NCBI RefSeq assembly: GCF_001647545.1
Contig: NZ_LSZH01000013.1
Location: forward strand, 218,775 to 282,774
Reading direction: 5' to 3'
From: Acinetobacter sp. SFB
GTDB taxonomy: Bacteria; Pseudomonadota; Gammaproteobacteria; Pseudomonadales; Moraxellaceae
Length of the DNA stretch: 64,000 bases
Shown here: positions 25,879 to 34,246 of the stretch, piece after piece
How positions within the stretch are numbered: position 1 is the stretch's first letter
Layout: every line of letters begins with the position of its first letter
Position numbers and translations under genes: made by a program
Notes under the pieces: model-generated
Database searches by the model: none
Told to the model about the DNA's origin: nothing
The model's input: the letters and a program-made list of their open reading frames with translations, nothing else

Positions 25879-25964
25879 GCCCGAGTGGTGAAATCGGTAG
25901 ACACAGGGGATTTAAAATCCCCCGCCCACAAAGCGTGCCAGTTCGAGTCTGGCCTCGGGCACCA
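25879..25964 (+). tRNA. tRNA-Leu(TAA)
   Basis: The 86-base gene has acceptor arms GCCCGAG and CTCGGGC, a D-loop with GGTGAAATCGGTAGAC, anticodon loop GATTTAAAATC (anticodon TAA), a long variable arm, TTCGAGTC in the T-arm, and an encoded CCA. It is followed by a strong terminator. Confidence 0.96.
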
Positions 25965-25996
25965 TTTTAAGTCTTATTAAAATGGTGCGATAAAAG

Positions 25997-26020
25997 AACC
26001 AGCGATAAGCTGGTTTTTTT
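25997..26020 (+). terminator. terminator after tRNA-Leu
   Basis: AACCAGC (25997-26003) and GCTGGTT (26009-26015) form a perfect stem, with a GATAA loop and a T-run, 33 bases after the tRNA. Confidence 0.85.
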
Positions 26021-26070
26021 ATGCCTAAATTATTAGAATTGAATCAAACCAATAAAAAGAAATAATAAAA

Positions 26071-26490
26071 ATGAAAACAAATCACTTATACCGCATGCTG
26101 TATTACAGCCTGCTGATATTGTTCATCTCATCGTTTTCTTTTGCTGAAAAATCAGAAATGAAAGCGCAGTCTCCGACCATTTATTCTTTATTTTCTGGAA
26201 CGATTACCCTCGATAAAGATCAGCTCATTTTACATCATTGCACTTTAAGCAAAGAGCCGTACCTGCTTGAGTTTAATCATGCACAAGATGAAAAACGGAT
26301 TCGTACATTGCTTCAACAAGAGCCAAATTTTTGGCTTAACTTAAGAGCCAGTGCTTATTTAGAAAATGAAAAACGCTACCTAAGTGTAAAAGGGATAGCA
26401 GAGATCCATCCCAAAGAAAGTTGTCATCTTTCCAAAATGTTATCAGATTTAAATAAATCTTCAAATATAAAACTAACTAATAGAGAGTGA
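26071..26490 (+). CDS. secreted hypothetical protein
   Basis: I do not recognise this 139-residue protein. It has a signal peptide (residues 1-25, MLYYSLLILFISSFSFA core), then a compact mature domain with two Cys (about residues 57 and 117) that could form a disulfide in the periplasm. Beta-strand-like segments such as YSLFSGTITLDKDQLILHHC and RYLSVKGIAEIH suggest a small beta-barrel or OB-like fold. Its last codons lie in a hairpin shared with the convergent DUF5713 gene. No operon partner. Confidence 0.7.
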   Translation: MKTNHLYRMLYYSLLILFISSFSFAEKSEMKAQSPTIYSLFSGTITLDKDQLILHHCTLSKEPYLLEFNHAQDEKRIRTLLQQEPNFWLNLRASAYLENEKRYLSVKGIAEIHPKESCHLSKMLSDLNKSSNIKLTNRE

Positions 26491-26506
26491 CTTACCACTC
26501 TCTATT
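26479..26506. terminator. perfect hairpin over two convergent stop codons
   Basis: AATAGAGAGTG (26479-26489) pairs perfectly with CACTCTCTATT (26496-26506). The stem contains the last codons of both converging genes, so both proteins end in the related residues NRE or NREW. No T-run follows, so it may stabilise 3' ends and not terminate by itself. Confidence 0.5.
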
Positions 26507-26806
26507 GGATACTAATTCTTCCATTTCAATATCCATATAACCATTATCTTGCACCACCATCATCATGGCTTCAGCAATATAATCCGCAGCAGTATCATCC
26601 AATGAAGAATCAAGATCTTCAAACTGCGGTTTCATCTTATTAATGAAAACCACAGTTTCGGCAGCAAAACGATAAATTTCAACTTCAGACAATTCAGATT
26701 TTGCTACTTTCTTCGCAAACCGTTTAATTATCTGCTTAACTTCAGCGACCAGAATATCGGGATAATATTCATCATCGAACATAGGGAGAAGTAAATCTTC
26801 AAACAT
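26492..26806 (-). CDS. DUF5713-family protein
   Basis: The protein is about 104 residues and acidic. It matches the DUF5713 pattern: MFDDEYYPDILVAEVKQIIK near the start, a helical middle, and the characteristic end with EELVSNREW, comparable to ATRDW in relatives. The function of the family is unknown. I chose the internal ATG at 26806 because family members start close to the YYP motif; a start at 26851 would add 15 residues. It is soluble and cytoplasmic. It is convergent with the secreted protein at 26071, with only one base between the stops. Confidence 0.8.
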   Translation of the reverse strand: MFEDLLLPMFDDEYYPDILVAEVKQIIKRFAKKVAKSELSEVEIYRFAAETVVFINKMKPQFEDLDSSLDDTAADYIAEAMMMVVQDNGYMDIEMEELVSNREW

Positions 26807-27445
26807 ACAAAACTCAAAAAAGACACGCATTAAAGCGAGCCTGTATAACACAAAGTAACAAAATCACCAAACACAACAAAAAAAGAATGGGTTTTACTCC
26901 CACTCCGATTCATTCAGTCTTAAGCCTTATGATTAAGAATGACTCATTGCTTGCCACACTTTATTTGTACCACACATTGCTTTTACGCCCAATCATTGAA
27001 CCTTGTTGCTGAATACAGCATCAGACGTGCTGTCTCAAATCCTGATCGAAAAACCAACCTCAATAGATTTTAAAATCTAATTTAATGAAGTAGATGCAAG
27101 AATTGCGATCTTAAAGATGTTTATAAAATAAGCTAAACATCACAGCCACTTACCCAACCCTGTTTCTCACATTAAATTCTGTTGTGATAAACAATTCCTC
27201 TGATGGGAGCAAATAAATTACTCATTTAATTAATTTTTTAATTCCCTAGAGAGATATAGTTGGGTTTTCGATAGATTCGATAGCATGACTATAATTTAAA
27301 TAAAAGTGGCTTTATAAAATAAAAACATAATTTTTATAGGAAAATGTCAGGAAAGTCGTTTTAGTTACATTTCTTGGAATAACAAAGGAAAATAATGACC
27401 TTTTATAAAGCAAAAAGCTCGATAAGATATCGAGCTTTTTCTTAT
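26807..27445. other. intergenic region between DUF5713 gene and folP
   Basis: About 600 AT-rich bases with no supported gene on either strand. It contains the upstream region of the DUF5713 gene and the folP terminator at 27412-27440. Confidence 0.5.
27412..27440. terminator. terminator after folP
   Basis: AGCTCGATA and TATCGAGCT form a perfect stem with an AGA loop, flanked by A-run and T-run; it is directly downstream of folP and usable in both directions. Confidence 0.9.
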
Positions 27446-28303
27446 TTATATAGCTAAATTATTCATTGCCTTCCAAACTTGAATAGCATCTGACATCGCT
27501 TTAACATCATGTGCACGTACTATACAAGCACCCTGTTGGATACTGAATAAATGAGCAGCAACCGAACCAACAGCACGATTTTGTGCATCAGCTCCATTTA
27601 AAGTTTCTCCAATAAAACGCTTTCGGGATAGTGCAGATAGAATCGGATAGCCCATGTCATTTAACTTATAGAATTCATTTAATAATTTTAAATTTTGCTG
27701 TGCATTTTTGGCAAAACCAAACCCGGGATCTATGATGATATTCTCAGATTTCACTCCTGCTTTTAGAGCATCATCGATTCGCTGCTGTAGTTCTTGAATC
27801 ACATCCGTCGTGACATCATCATATTGATCTAAGCTATTCATAGTGGTGGGTTCACCACGCATATGCATGATGATGACAGGTATATTCAGTTCAGCGGCAG
27901 TTTCAAGTGCCTGGGGACGGGTTAATGCCCGCACATCATTCCAGATATGAGCTCCTGCTTGAACTGCTGCACGCATCACTTCGGGTTGTGAAGTATCAAT
28001 CGAGATAATCACGTCATACTTTGATAATTCTTCTACCACAGGCACTACACGGCGTATTTCTTCATTAATTTCTACCGCAGATGCCCCTGGACGTGTGGAC
28101 TCACCACCTACATCAATCACAGTCGCGCCATCAGCCATCATTTGCAGCGCATAAGCAACGGCTTGATCTTTTCCATTATGCTTTCCACCATCACTAAAAG
28201 AGTCTGGAGTGACATTCAATATGCCCATCACATGCGGTTGAGACAAATCTAGACTTATTCGCCCACATTGTAATACTCGTTTTGGTAATGGTATCAACCG
28301 CAT
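27446..28303 (-). CDS. folP: dihydropteroate synthase FolP
   Basis: FolP condenses p-aminobenzoate with the pterin diphosphate in folate synthesis and is the target of sulfonamides. The 285-residue TIM-barrel protein has GILNVTPDSFSDGG at 27-40, IDVGGESTRPGA, DPGFGFAKN and LSALSRKRFIGE, all intact, without an obvious resistance insertion. It lies downstream of ftsH on the same strand, as in many gammaproteobacteria. A terminator-like hairpin at 28394-28422 in the 138-base gap suggests partial separation from the ftsH transcript. Confidence 0.96.
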   Translation of the reverse strand: MRLIPLPKRVLQCGRISLDLSQPHVMGILNVTPDSFSDGGKHNGKDQAVAYALQMMADGATVIDVGGESTRPGASAVEINEEIRRVVPVVEELSKYDVIISIDTSQPEVMRAAVQAGAHIWNDVRALTRPQALETAAELNIPVIIMHMRGEPTTMNSLDQYDDVTTDVIQELQQRIDDALKAGVKSENIIIDPGFGFAKNAQQNLKLLNEFYKLNDMGYPILSALSRKRFIGETLNGADAQNRAVGSVAAHLFSIQQGACIVRAHDVKAMSDAIQVWKAMNNLAI

Positions 28304-28393
28304 AATAATGTTCCTTAAATATCTAACTCACAGTGTATCAAGAGTTGCTTTTACTCTAACTGCAATCTTTTCAAATTCTAAACTTTTAACATA

Positions 28394-28422
28394 AAAAAGA
28401 GCCTCAATTGAGACTCTTTTTA
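28394..28422. terminator. terminator between ftsH and folP
   Basis: A near-palindrome with core TCAATTGA and arms AAAAGAG / CTCTTTT, followed by five T on either strand, lies just after ftsH. It would reduce read-through into folP. Confidence 0.75.
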
Positions 28423-28441
28423 CACCCAAACCAATAAACGA

Positions 28442-30331
28442 TTAGTTCACAGGTAAAGGCGGTGGTGTTGCTGGACCATCAGTTGGTGTTACATCTATCA
28501 CTGGATTTTCAGCAATGTATACCTTAGGCGGTTGAGGTTCACGACCTTCCATGATGTCACGGATTTGATCACGATCAATAGTTTCCCATTCCATCAAGGC
28601 TTTAACCATCGCATGAGCAACATCTTTTTTACTTTCCAAAATATCGCGTGCGACTTTATATTGCTCATCTAAAATTCGACGAATTTCACGATCTACTTCT
28701 AGTTGCGTAGTTTCAGAGATACTGCGACTACCAATACTGCCCATGAAAGATTGCTGTGCATCTTCTTCATAGACCATCACACCCATTTTGTCAGACATGC
28801 CGTATTTGGTGACCATTGCACGTGCCATTTTCGTTGCACGTTCGAAGTCGTTTGATGCGCCTGTAGACATTTGATTAATGAATACTTCTTCAGCAATACG
28901 CCCACCAAACAAAATTGAAAGCTCATTCAACATTTTGTCTTTATAATGGCTGGTTTGATCAAATTCAGGTAACTGCCAAGTTACACCCAAAGCCCAACCA
29001 CGCGGCATAATCGTTACTTTATGCACAGGGTCTGTACCGGGTAAACTTTCAGCAACAATCGCATGACCTGCTTCATGGTAAGCCGTAGCTCGACGTTCTT
29101 CATCACGAAGCACCATCGATTTACGTTCAGGCCCCATGTATAACTTGTCTTTTGCATCTTCAAAGTCATGCATATCGACTGTATTCTTGTTGCGACGTGC
29201 TGCAAAAAGTGCTGCTTCGTTTACAAGATTCGCCAATTGTGCACCCGAGAAACCTGGGGTACCACGTGCAAGAACTTTTACATCTACACCTGTTACTGAA
29301 GGCAATTTTTTCATGTGCACATTCAGAATTTGTTCACGACCTTTAATGTCAGGAAGACCCACCATTACTTGACGGTCAAAACGACCTGGACGAAGTAAGG
29401 CTTTATCCAGTACATCTGCACGGTTAGTGGCAGCGATAACAATAATACCTTCGTTACCTTCAAAACCATCCATTTCTACAAGCATCTGGTTCAATGTTTG
29501 TTCACGCTCATCATGACCACCACCAGTACCTGAACCACGGTGACGACCGACTGCATCAATCTCATCAATAAAGATGATACATGGGGCATGACGTTTGGCT
29601 TGTTCAAACATGTCACGGACACGGGACGCACCCACACCCACGAACATTTCAACAAAGTCAGAACCCGAAATACTGAAGAATGGAACTTTTGCTTCACCGG
29701 CAATGGCTTTGGCAATTAAAGTTTTACCGGTACCTGGAGGACCCACCATTAAAACACCACGTGGAATACTTGCACCAAGACGTTTAAATTTGGTTGGATC
29801 TTTCAGGAAATCGACAATTTCCACAACTTCTTGTTTCGCTTCATCACAGCCAGCAACATCAGAAAAAGTGACTTTGATCTGGTCTTCAGAAAGCATTTTT
29901 GCTTTTGATTTACCAAAACTCATTGGCCCGCTTTTACCACCTGCACCACCACCCATGTTTCGCATAAAGAACATGAATAACAAAATGATCAAAAGTACAG
30001 GGAAGCTGGCGATAAGAAGTTGCATTAACAAGCCTTGACGCGCAGGAGCAGTACCCTCTACAGCCACACCTTGTTTAATGAGGCTGGGCATAAGTTCTGG
30101 GTCTTGAATCGCAGGACGAATACTCTCAAACTCTGAACCGTTTGTTTTTTCACCACGAATTCTTTCACCATCAATTGTGACTTGCTTAATTTGACCAGCA
30201 TTGACCGCTGAAACAAACTCTGAATAATTCATTGCAGTCGGTTGATTGCGGTCACTGATGTTGCTGAAAATCAGAATCAGCACACCGAGTATAACCAGCC
30301 ACAATACGGCATTCTTGAAGAGATCGCTCAA
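28442..30331 (-). CDS. ftsH: ATP-dependent membrane zinc protease FtsH
   Basis: FtsH degrades unstable or misassembled membrane proteins and short-lived regulators. The 629-residue protein has two membrane helices (about 7-24 and 102-123) around a periplasmic domain. An AAA+ domain follows, with Walker A GPPGTGKT at 197-204, Walker [10 protein letters not shown] and the second region of homology [18 protein letters not shown]. The zinc motif HEAGH is at 419-423. The C-terminal tail is Pro-rich ([15 protein letters not shown]). It is preceded by rlmE on the same strand (131-base gap) and followed by folP. Confidence 0.98.
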   Translation of the reverse strand: MSDLFKNAVLWLVILGVLILIFSNISDRNQPTAMNYSEFVSAVNAGQIKQVTIDGERIRGEKTNGSEFESIRPAIQDPELMPSLIKQGVAVEGTAPARQGLLMQLLIASFPVLLIILLFMFFMRNMGGGAGGKSGPMSFGKSKAKMLSEDQIKVTFSDVAGCDEAKQEVVEIVDFLKDPTKFKRLGASIPRGVLMVGPPGTGKTLIAKAIAGEAKVPFFSISGSDFVEMFVGVGASRVRDMFEQAKRHAPCIIFIDEIDAVGRHRGSGTGGGHDEREQTLNQMLVEMDGFEGNEGIIVIAATNRADVLDKALLRPGRFDRQVMVGLPDIKGREQILNVHMKKLPSVTGVDVKVLARGTPGFSGAQLANLVNEAALFAARRNKNTVDMHDFEDAKDKLYMGPERKSMVLRDEERRATAYHEAGHAIVAESLPGTDPVHKVTIMPRGWALGVTWQLPEFDQTSHYKDKMLNELSILFGGRIAEEVFINQMSTGASNDFERATKMARAMVTKYGMSDKMGVMVYEEDAQQSFMGSIGSRSISETTQLEVDREIRRILDEQYKVARDILESKKDVAHAMVKALMEWETIDRDQIRDIMEGREPQPPKVYIAENPVIDVTPTDGPATPPPLPVN

Positions 30332-30462
30332 AGCTTTATTCCCATATCAATCTAATTTGATCATGCCCAAAACGGGTGACCTTAATATAAGCTGAAGATC
30401 AGCTGTGCAATATTTTAAAAATGTACAAAATGCACAATTTTTAACGTCTTGGCAAGTAAACT

Positions 30463-31113
30463 TTATGTAGAAGCCTTCTTGCGCCCTTGTCCGATCAAAA
30501 ATACTTCTTTAGAACGGGCACGTGAAGCAGCAGGTTTTGCTGTCTTTAATACCTCAAAGCTATCTACGACTTGTTTACGGAATTCATCAAATCCTGTGCC
30601 CTGGAACACCTTGACCACAAACTGCCCTTTTGGTCCTAAAACCTTGTTGGCGAAATCTAAAGCAAGTTCACACAAGTAAATTTGACGCGGTTGATCTACA
30701 GCCTTGTTACCTGATGTATTGGGGGCCATATCTGAAATTACAACGTCTACGGTCCGTCCGTTTAAAAGATTTAACAATTTTTCGAAAACTTCTTCTTCTC
30801 GAAAGTCACCTTGCAAAAAGGTCACATCAGGCAATGCATCCATTTCCAAGATATCAGAAGCAATCAGTAAACCTTTATCACCGACCAATTTTCCGGCAAT
30901 TTGTGACCAACTGCCTGGGGCAGCACCCAGATCGACGACGGTCATACCGGGTTTGATAATTTTATATTTTTCTTGCATTTCAAGAAGTTTGTAGGCAGCA
31001 CGCGCACGATAGCCTTCTTTCTGTGCTTTTTTCACAAACGGATCGTCTAAATGCTCGCGCATCCAATCTCGACTGCTTTTCGATAACTTTTGGTTGGTAA
31101 TGCGTGTCGCCAT
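30463..31113 (-). CDS. rlmE: 23S rRNA 2'-O-ribose methyltransferase RlmE
   Basis: RlmE (FtsJ/RrmJ) methylates U2552 of 23S rRNA during late 50S assembly. The 216-residue protein has the SAM motif VVDLGAAPGSWSQ at 59-71. The catalytic Lys-Asp-Lys-Glu set appears in AYKLLE, VISDMAPNTSG, FVVKVFQG and near the C-terminus. The Rossmann-fold length is normal. It is divergent from yhbY, also a ribosome assembly factor, and heads the rlmE-ftsH-folP group. Confidence 0.96.
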   Translation of the reverse strand: MATRITNQKLSKSSRDWMREHLDDPFVKKAQKEGYRARAAYKLLEMQEKYKIIKPGMTVVDLGAAPGSWSQIAGKLVGDKGLLIASDILEMDALPDVTFLQGDFREEEVFEKLLNLLNGRTVDVVISDMAPNTSGNKAVDQPRQIYLCELALDFANKVLGPKGQFVVKVFQGTGFDEFRKQVVDSFEVLKTAKPAASRARSKEVFLIGQGRKKAST

Positions 31114-31308
31114 AACTCTCTAAATAATAAAAAACTTCTAATTCATGATTGTACGTGAAAAACATACGCCTTGCAGTATACATCTGTATCTAAATCTGAT
31201 CTTTGGTATGTTTTTTTCAATAATCAAAATTGATTTTTTCAACAGAATATAAAGCGTTTAAACCCGGCATTTGCTATACTAAGTCGTTTTTAAAATTAGG
31301 TTATCTTT

Positions 31309-31632
31309 ATGGCGGCTTTATCAATTCAGGAACGCAAGCGTTTGCGTCAAATCGGACATGCTCTTAACCCAGTGGTTATGTTGGGCGGTCAAGGTTTGAC
31401 TGAAAATGTCATCGAAGAAACAAACCGTGCTTTAAATGATCATGAACTGATTAAAGTTAAAATTGCCGGTGAAGATCGCGAAGCACGTGTTGCTGCAATT
31501 AACGAAATTGCTCAAGTGACTGGCGCTGAAATAGTACAAACGATTGGTAAAATTGCGCTGCTTTATAAAAAAGCTGCAAAACAAAATCCAAAACTTTCGA
31601 ATCTTGTACGCCACGCACATTTGTCTAACTAA
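31309..31632 (+). CDS. yhbY: YhbY-type RNA-binding ribosome assembly protein
   Basis: The 107-residue protein is a single CRM domain: RKRLRQIGHALNPVVMLGGQ, then the GxxG loop followed by basic helices, ending KIALLYKKAAKQNPKLSNL. YhbY binds 50S precursors. The divergent arrangement with rlmE is conserved in many gammaproteobacteria. It is followed after 5 bases by the DOMON-like gene, so the two are co-transcribed. Confidence 0.93.
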   Translation: MAALSIQERKRLRQIGHALNPVVMLGGQGLTENVIEETNRALNDHELIKVKIAGEDREARVAAINEIAQVTGAEIVQTIGKIALLYKKAAKQNPKLSNLVRHAHLSN

Positions 31633-31637
31633 ACTGT

Positions 31638-32177
31638 ATGGCCAGTTACGAACTTAATGCTTTCGATCGACGCTTTCAATCCATCTCTTTAGTGGGAGCG
31701 GTTGAACAACAAGGTCCATATGGTTTAAATGTGGCCTATTGGATCCGTGATCCAAATCAATTCATGCAATGGCCTGATTTGGTGCAAGGTAATCCACGTC
31801 AAGATTTCTTATGGGAAAATACCTGTTATGAAATTTTTATTGGCGTGCATGGTGAAGATTTCTATCGAGAAATTAACCTCTCCCCTTCACAAGCTTGGCA
31901 GGCGTATCAATTCGAGGAATATCGTTATCCTGAAGATATGCCTCCGCAAGCCGCAACCGACATTGAACTAAATCAACTCAAACGCACACATTACGGTTTA
32001 AATGTGAGCCTGGATTTGACCGAGTTTATGTTAAAGCACAAATTAAAATGGTCGGATATGTTTTTGGGTTTAAGTGCTGTACTTAATACCTCGCAAGGTA
32101 CTCAACACTATGCAATGCAACACCGCAGCCCAAATGCAGACTTTCACAACAAACGTGATTGGCTACATCAGTTCTAG
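31638..32177 (+). CDS. DOMON-like domain protein
   Basis: The 179-residue protein matches the DOMON-like family of unknown function: YGLNVAYWIRDPNQFMQWPD, then RQDFLWENTCYEIFIGV, YREINLSPSQAWQAYQFEEY, and a C-terminal LGLSAVLNTSQG. The fold is expected to be a beta-sandwich related to carbohydrate- or heme-binding DOMON domains, but no ligand is established. No signal peptide. It is tightly coupled to yhbY (5-base gap) and ends at a strong terminator. Confidence 0.85.
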   Translation: MASYELNAFDRRFQSISLVGAVEQQGPYGLNVAYWIRDPNQFMQWPDLVQGNPRQDFLWENTCYEIFIGVHGEDFYREINLSPSQAWQAYQFEEYRYPEDMPPQAATDIELNQLKRTHYGLNVSLDLTEFMLKHKLKWSDMFLGLSAVLNTSQGTQHYAMQHRSPNADFHNKRDWLHQF

Positions 32178-32202
32178 AAGGTAGCACTGCTATTCGACAA
32201 AT

Positions 32203-32233
32203 AAAAAAGTGAGGTATATGACCTCACTTTTTT
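32203..32233. terminator. bidirectional terminator after the yhbY operon
   Basis: AAAAAAGTGAGGT and ACCTCACTTTTTT form a perfect stem with a five-base loop, 25 bases after the last stop. Confidence 0.93.
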
Positions 32234-32310
32234 ATGCTCTCATTACTTAGATTGAGGAAATATTGCATATTTCCTACCCCTTATTCTGGCATTTACGCCT
32301 GGAATGTAAA

Positions 32311-32784
32311 TCAGCTTTTTAAAGTTGGTTTTTCCTCAGCTTTTTCTGACACTTTTTTCCACACATCTAAAGTATGTTCTTTTGAACGCTTGAAGGTTTC
32401 AGTTAAATGATCCTTATGTTTAACAGAAATTTGGCTTACATCTTCTTTCAATTCTTTACCCAGTTTGGATAAATCCTCAATCACTGCATTGAATTCAGTT
32501 TTCACAAACTCCTTCAACTCAGTTAAATCTTTTTGTGAGAAATTCAGTTGTTTTTTAATGGTATCAATGCGTTGTAGCAGATCCTGTTTCAGATTTTGCA
32601 CTTGATCTTGTACATTGGCCTGCAGTTCTTTCGCATCAGCTTTAATATTTTCAGCCGATTCAGTTACCGTTTCAGCTACCTTTTGCTTTGCCTCTTTAGA
32701 CGCTTGCTCCAACTTTTCGGCACTATCAGCAACCACTTCTTTTAAGGCAGGTTTAGCTTTAACTTGTTTTTGTTCTGTAGTCAT
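32311..32784 (-). CDS. Lys/Glu/Ala-rich helical (phasin- or LEA-like) protein
   Basis: The 157-residue protein is almost wholly amphipathic helix, rich in Lys, Glu, Ala and Gln, with heptad-like spacing (LEQASKEAKQKVAETVTESA, KELQANVQDQVQNLKQDLLQ). It has no signal peptide, Cys or clear enzyme motif. This composition is typical of phasin-like or stress-protective coiled-coil proteins, and I cannot decide between these. It stands alone between the terminator of the yhbY operon and the carA leader. Confidence 0.75.
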   Translation of the reverse strand: MTTEQKQVKAKPALKEVVADSAEKLEQASKEAKQKVAETVTESAENIKADAKELQANVQDQVQNLKQDLLQRIDTIKKQLNFSQKDLTELKEFVKTEFNAVIEDLSKLGKELKEDVSQISVKHKDHLTETFKRSKEHTLDVWKKVSEKAEEKPTLKS

Positions 32785-32955
32785 GGCCTTGTTCCTATCG
32801 TTATTGGATGAGAGCTATAGACTAGTCGATTTGATAAAATTTAAGTTTTGATTTGTCAGACAATTCTTATTTGCTTACATTTTAGCTACACTTTGTTAAA
32901 CAGACTTTTATTTAAAACACAAGATATTTATCTTGGATATTCGGGATAAATTGCA

Positions 32956-32984
32956 TGGACTTCAACAGGTCGACTGCGTATAAT
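32956..32984 (+). promoter_or_regulatory. putative carAB promoter
   Basis: TATAAT at 32979-32984 is preceded, with a 17-base spacer, by a weak -35 TGGACT (32956-32961). A start near 32991 would give a leader of about 100 bases containing the nested hairpins. Confidence 0.6.
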
Positions 32985-32998
32985 GCCGTGTTAAGTTC

Positions 32999-33066
32999 AA
33001 GCGAGCAGACATAGGAGGGTTGGTTAAAAAAATAGCCTTCCTTTTTTTTCGTCTTCTCGCTTTTTT
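32999..33066 (+). promoter_or_regulatory. nested hairpins in the carA leader (candidate attenuator)
   Basis: An inner hairpin pairs GGAGGGTT (33014-33021) with AGCCTTCC (33034-33041), with two G-U pairs, and is followed by eight T: an intrinsic terminator form. An outer stem pairs AAGCGAGCAGAC (32999-33010) with GTCTTCTCGCTT (33051-33062), 11 of 12 matching, and is itself followed by T-run (33061-33066). The whole lies between the promoter and the carA ribosome-binding site, which fits transcription attenuation. No clear leader peptide was found. Confidence 0.6.
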
Positions 33067-33092
33067 ACAGCCTAAATTTCAGGAGCTTTGGT

Positions 33093-34232
33093 TTGAGCAC
33101 TCCCGCCATTTTAGCCCTCGCAGATGGAACGATCTTTAAAGGTACGTCTATCGGTGCATCGGGTAGTACGACTGGTGAAGTCGTTTTTAATACAGCAATG
33201 ACTGGCTATCAAGAAATTTTGACTGACCCGAGTTATGCACAGCAACTTGTAACTTTGACTTACCCGCACATAGGTAATACAGGTTGTAATGATGAAGACA
33301 CTGAGTCAGGTCGAATTCATAAGGTATGGGCGAACGGTTTAATTATCCGTGACCTTCCTTTGTTGCATAGCAATTTCCGTGCGAATCAATCTTTGGGTGA
33401 ATATCTTCAACAACACAATGTTGTTGCGATTGCCGATATTGATACACGTAAATTGACACGAATTTTACGTGCCAAAGGTGCGCAGAATGGTTGCATCCTA
33501 GCGGGTGATAACATTACAGAAGAAGAGGCTTTAGAAAAAGCACGTGCATTTGGCGGTCTGAACGGTTTAGACCTGGCAAAAGAGTGTTGTGACCCTGAAG
33601 GTTTTGAATGGACGGAAGGTTCTTGGACCCTCGGTCAAGGCTTCTCTCAACCTGAACTTAAATTCCATGTTGTTGCATATGATTACGGTGTCAAAACCAA
33701 CATCTTACGTATGCTGACTGATCGCGGATGCAAACTCACTGTAGTTCCAGCTCAAACGCCTGCAGAAAAAGTTCTCGCATTAAATCCGGACGGTGTGTTC
33801 TTGTCGAACGGCCCTGGCGATCCAGCAGCATGTGATTATGCAATTGAAGCTGTAAAAACCATTGTTGAAACAACTAACTTGCCTGTATTTGGGATCTGTC
33901 TAGGTCACCAAATCCTTGCGCTTGCCTCGGGTGCCAAAACTGTGAAAATGCCTCACGGTCACCACGGTGCAAACCATCCTGTACAAAATCTTGAAGATGG
34001 TACAGTGATGATTACTTCTCAGAACCACGGCTTTGCGGTTGATATGGATACCTTACCTGCAAACCTGAAAGCGACGCACATTTCATTGTTCGATCAAACC
34101 CTTCAGGGTATGCATCGCACGGACAAACCAGCATTTAGCTTCCAGGGTCATCCTGAAGCAAGTCCGGGTCCACATGACTGTGCACCATTATTCGATCATT
34201 TCATCGAACTTATCGAAGCGTCTAAGAAGTAA
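33093..34232 (+). CDS. carA: carbamoyl-phosphate synthase small subunit CarA
   Basis: CarA hydrolyses glutamine and channels ammonia to CarB, making carbamoyl phosphate for arginine and pyrimidine synthesis. The 379-residue protein has the class I glutaminase domain with catalytic C269 (FGICLGHQ), H353 and E355 ([10 protein letters not shown]). The start is a TTG at 33093: AGGAG at 33081-33085 is 7 bases upstream and the encoded [12 protein letters not shown] matches the family N-terminus. It is followed after 14 bases by carB. Confidence 0.97.
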   Translation: MSTPAILALADGTIFKGTSIGASGSTTGEVVFNTAMTGYQEILTDPSYAQQLVTLTYPHIGNTGCNDEDTESGRIHKVWANGLIIRDLPLLHSNFRANQSLGEYLQQHNVVAIADIDTRKLTRILRAKGAQNGCILAGDNITEEEALEKARAFGGLNGLDLAKECCDPEGFEWTEGSWTLGQGFSQPELKFHVVAYDYGVKTNILRMLTDRGCKLTVVPAQTPAEKVLALNPDGVFLSNGPGDPAACDYAIEAVKTIVETTNLPVFGICLGHQILALASGAKTVKMPHGHHGANHPVQNLEDGTVMITSQNHGFAVDMDTLPANLKATHISLFDQTLQGMHRTDKPAFSFQGHPEASPGPHDCAPLFDHFIELIEASKK

Positions 34233-34246
34233 TTAAGGAAGCGATC

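Noticed and set aside
29595..30038. 147-codon frame opposite ftsH
   Set aside because: Shadow of the ftsH coding strand with no independent signals.
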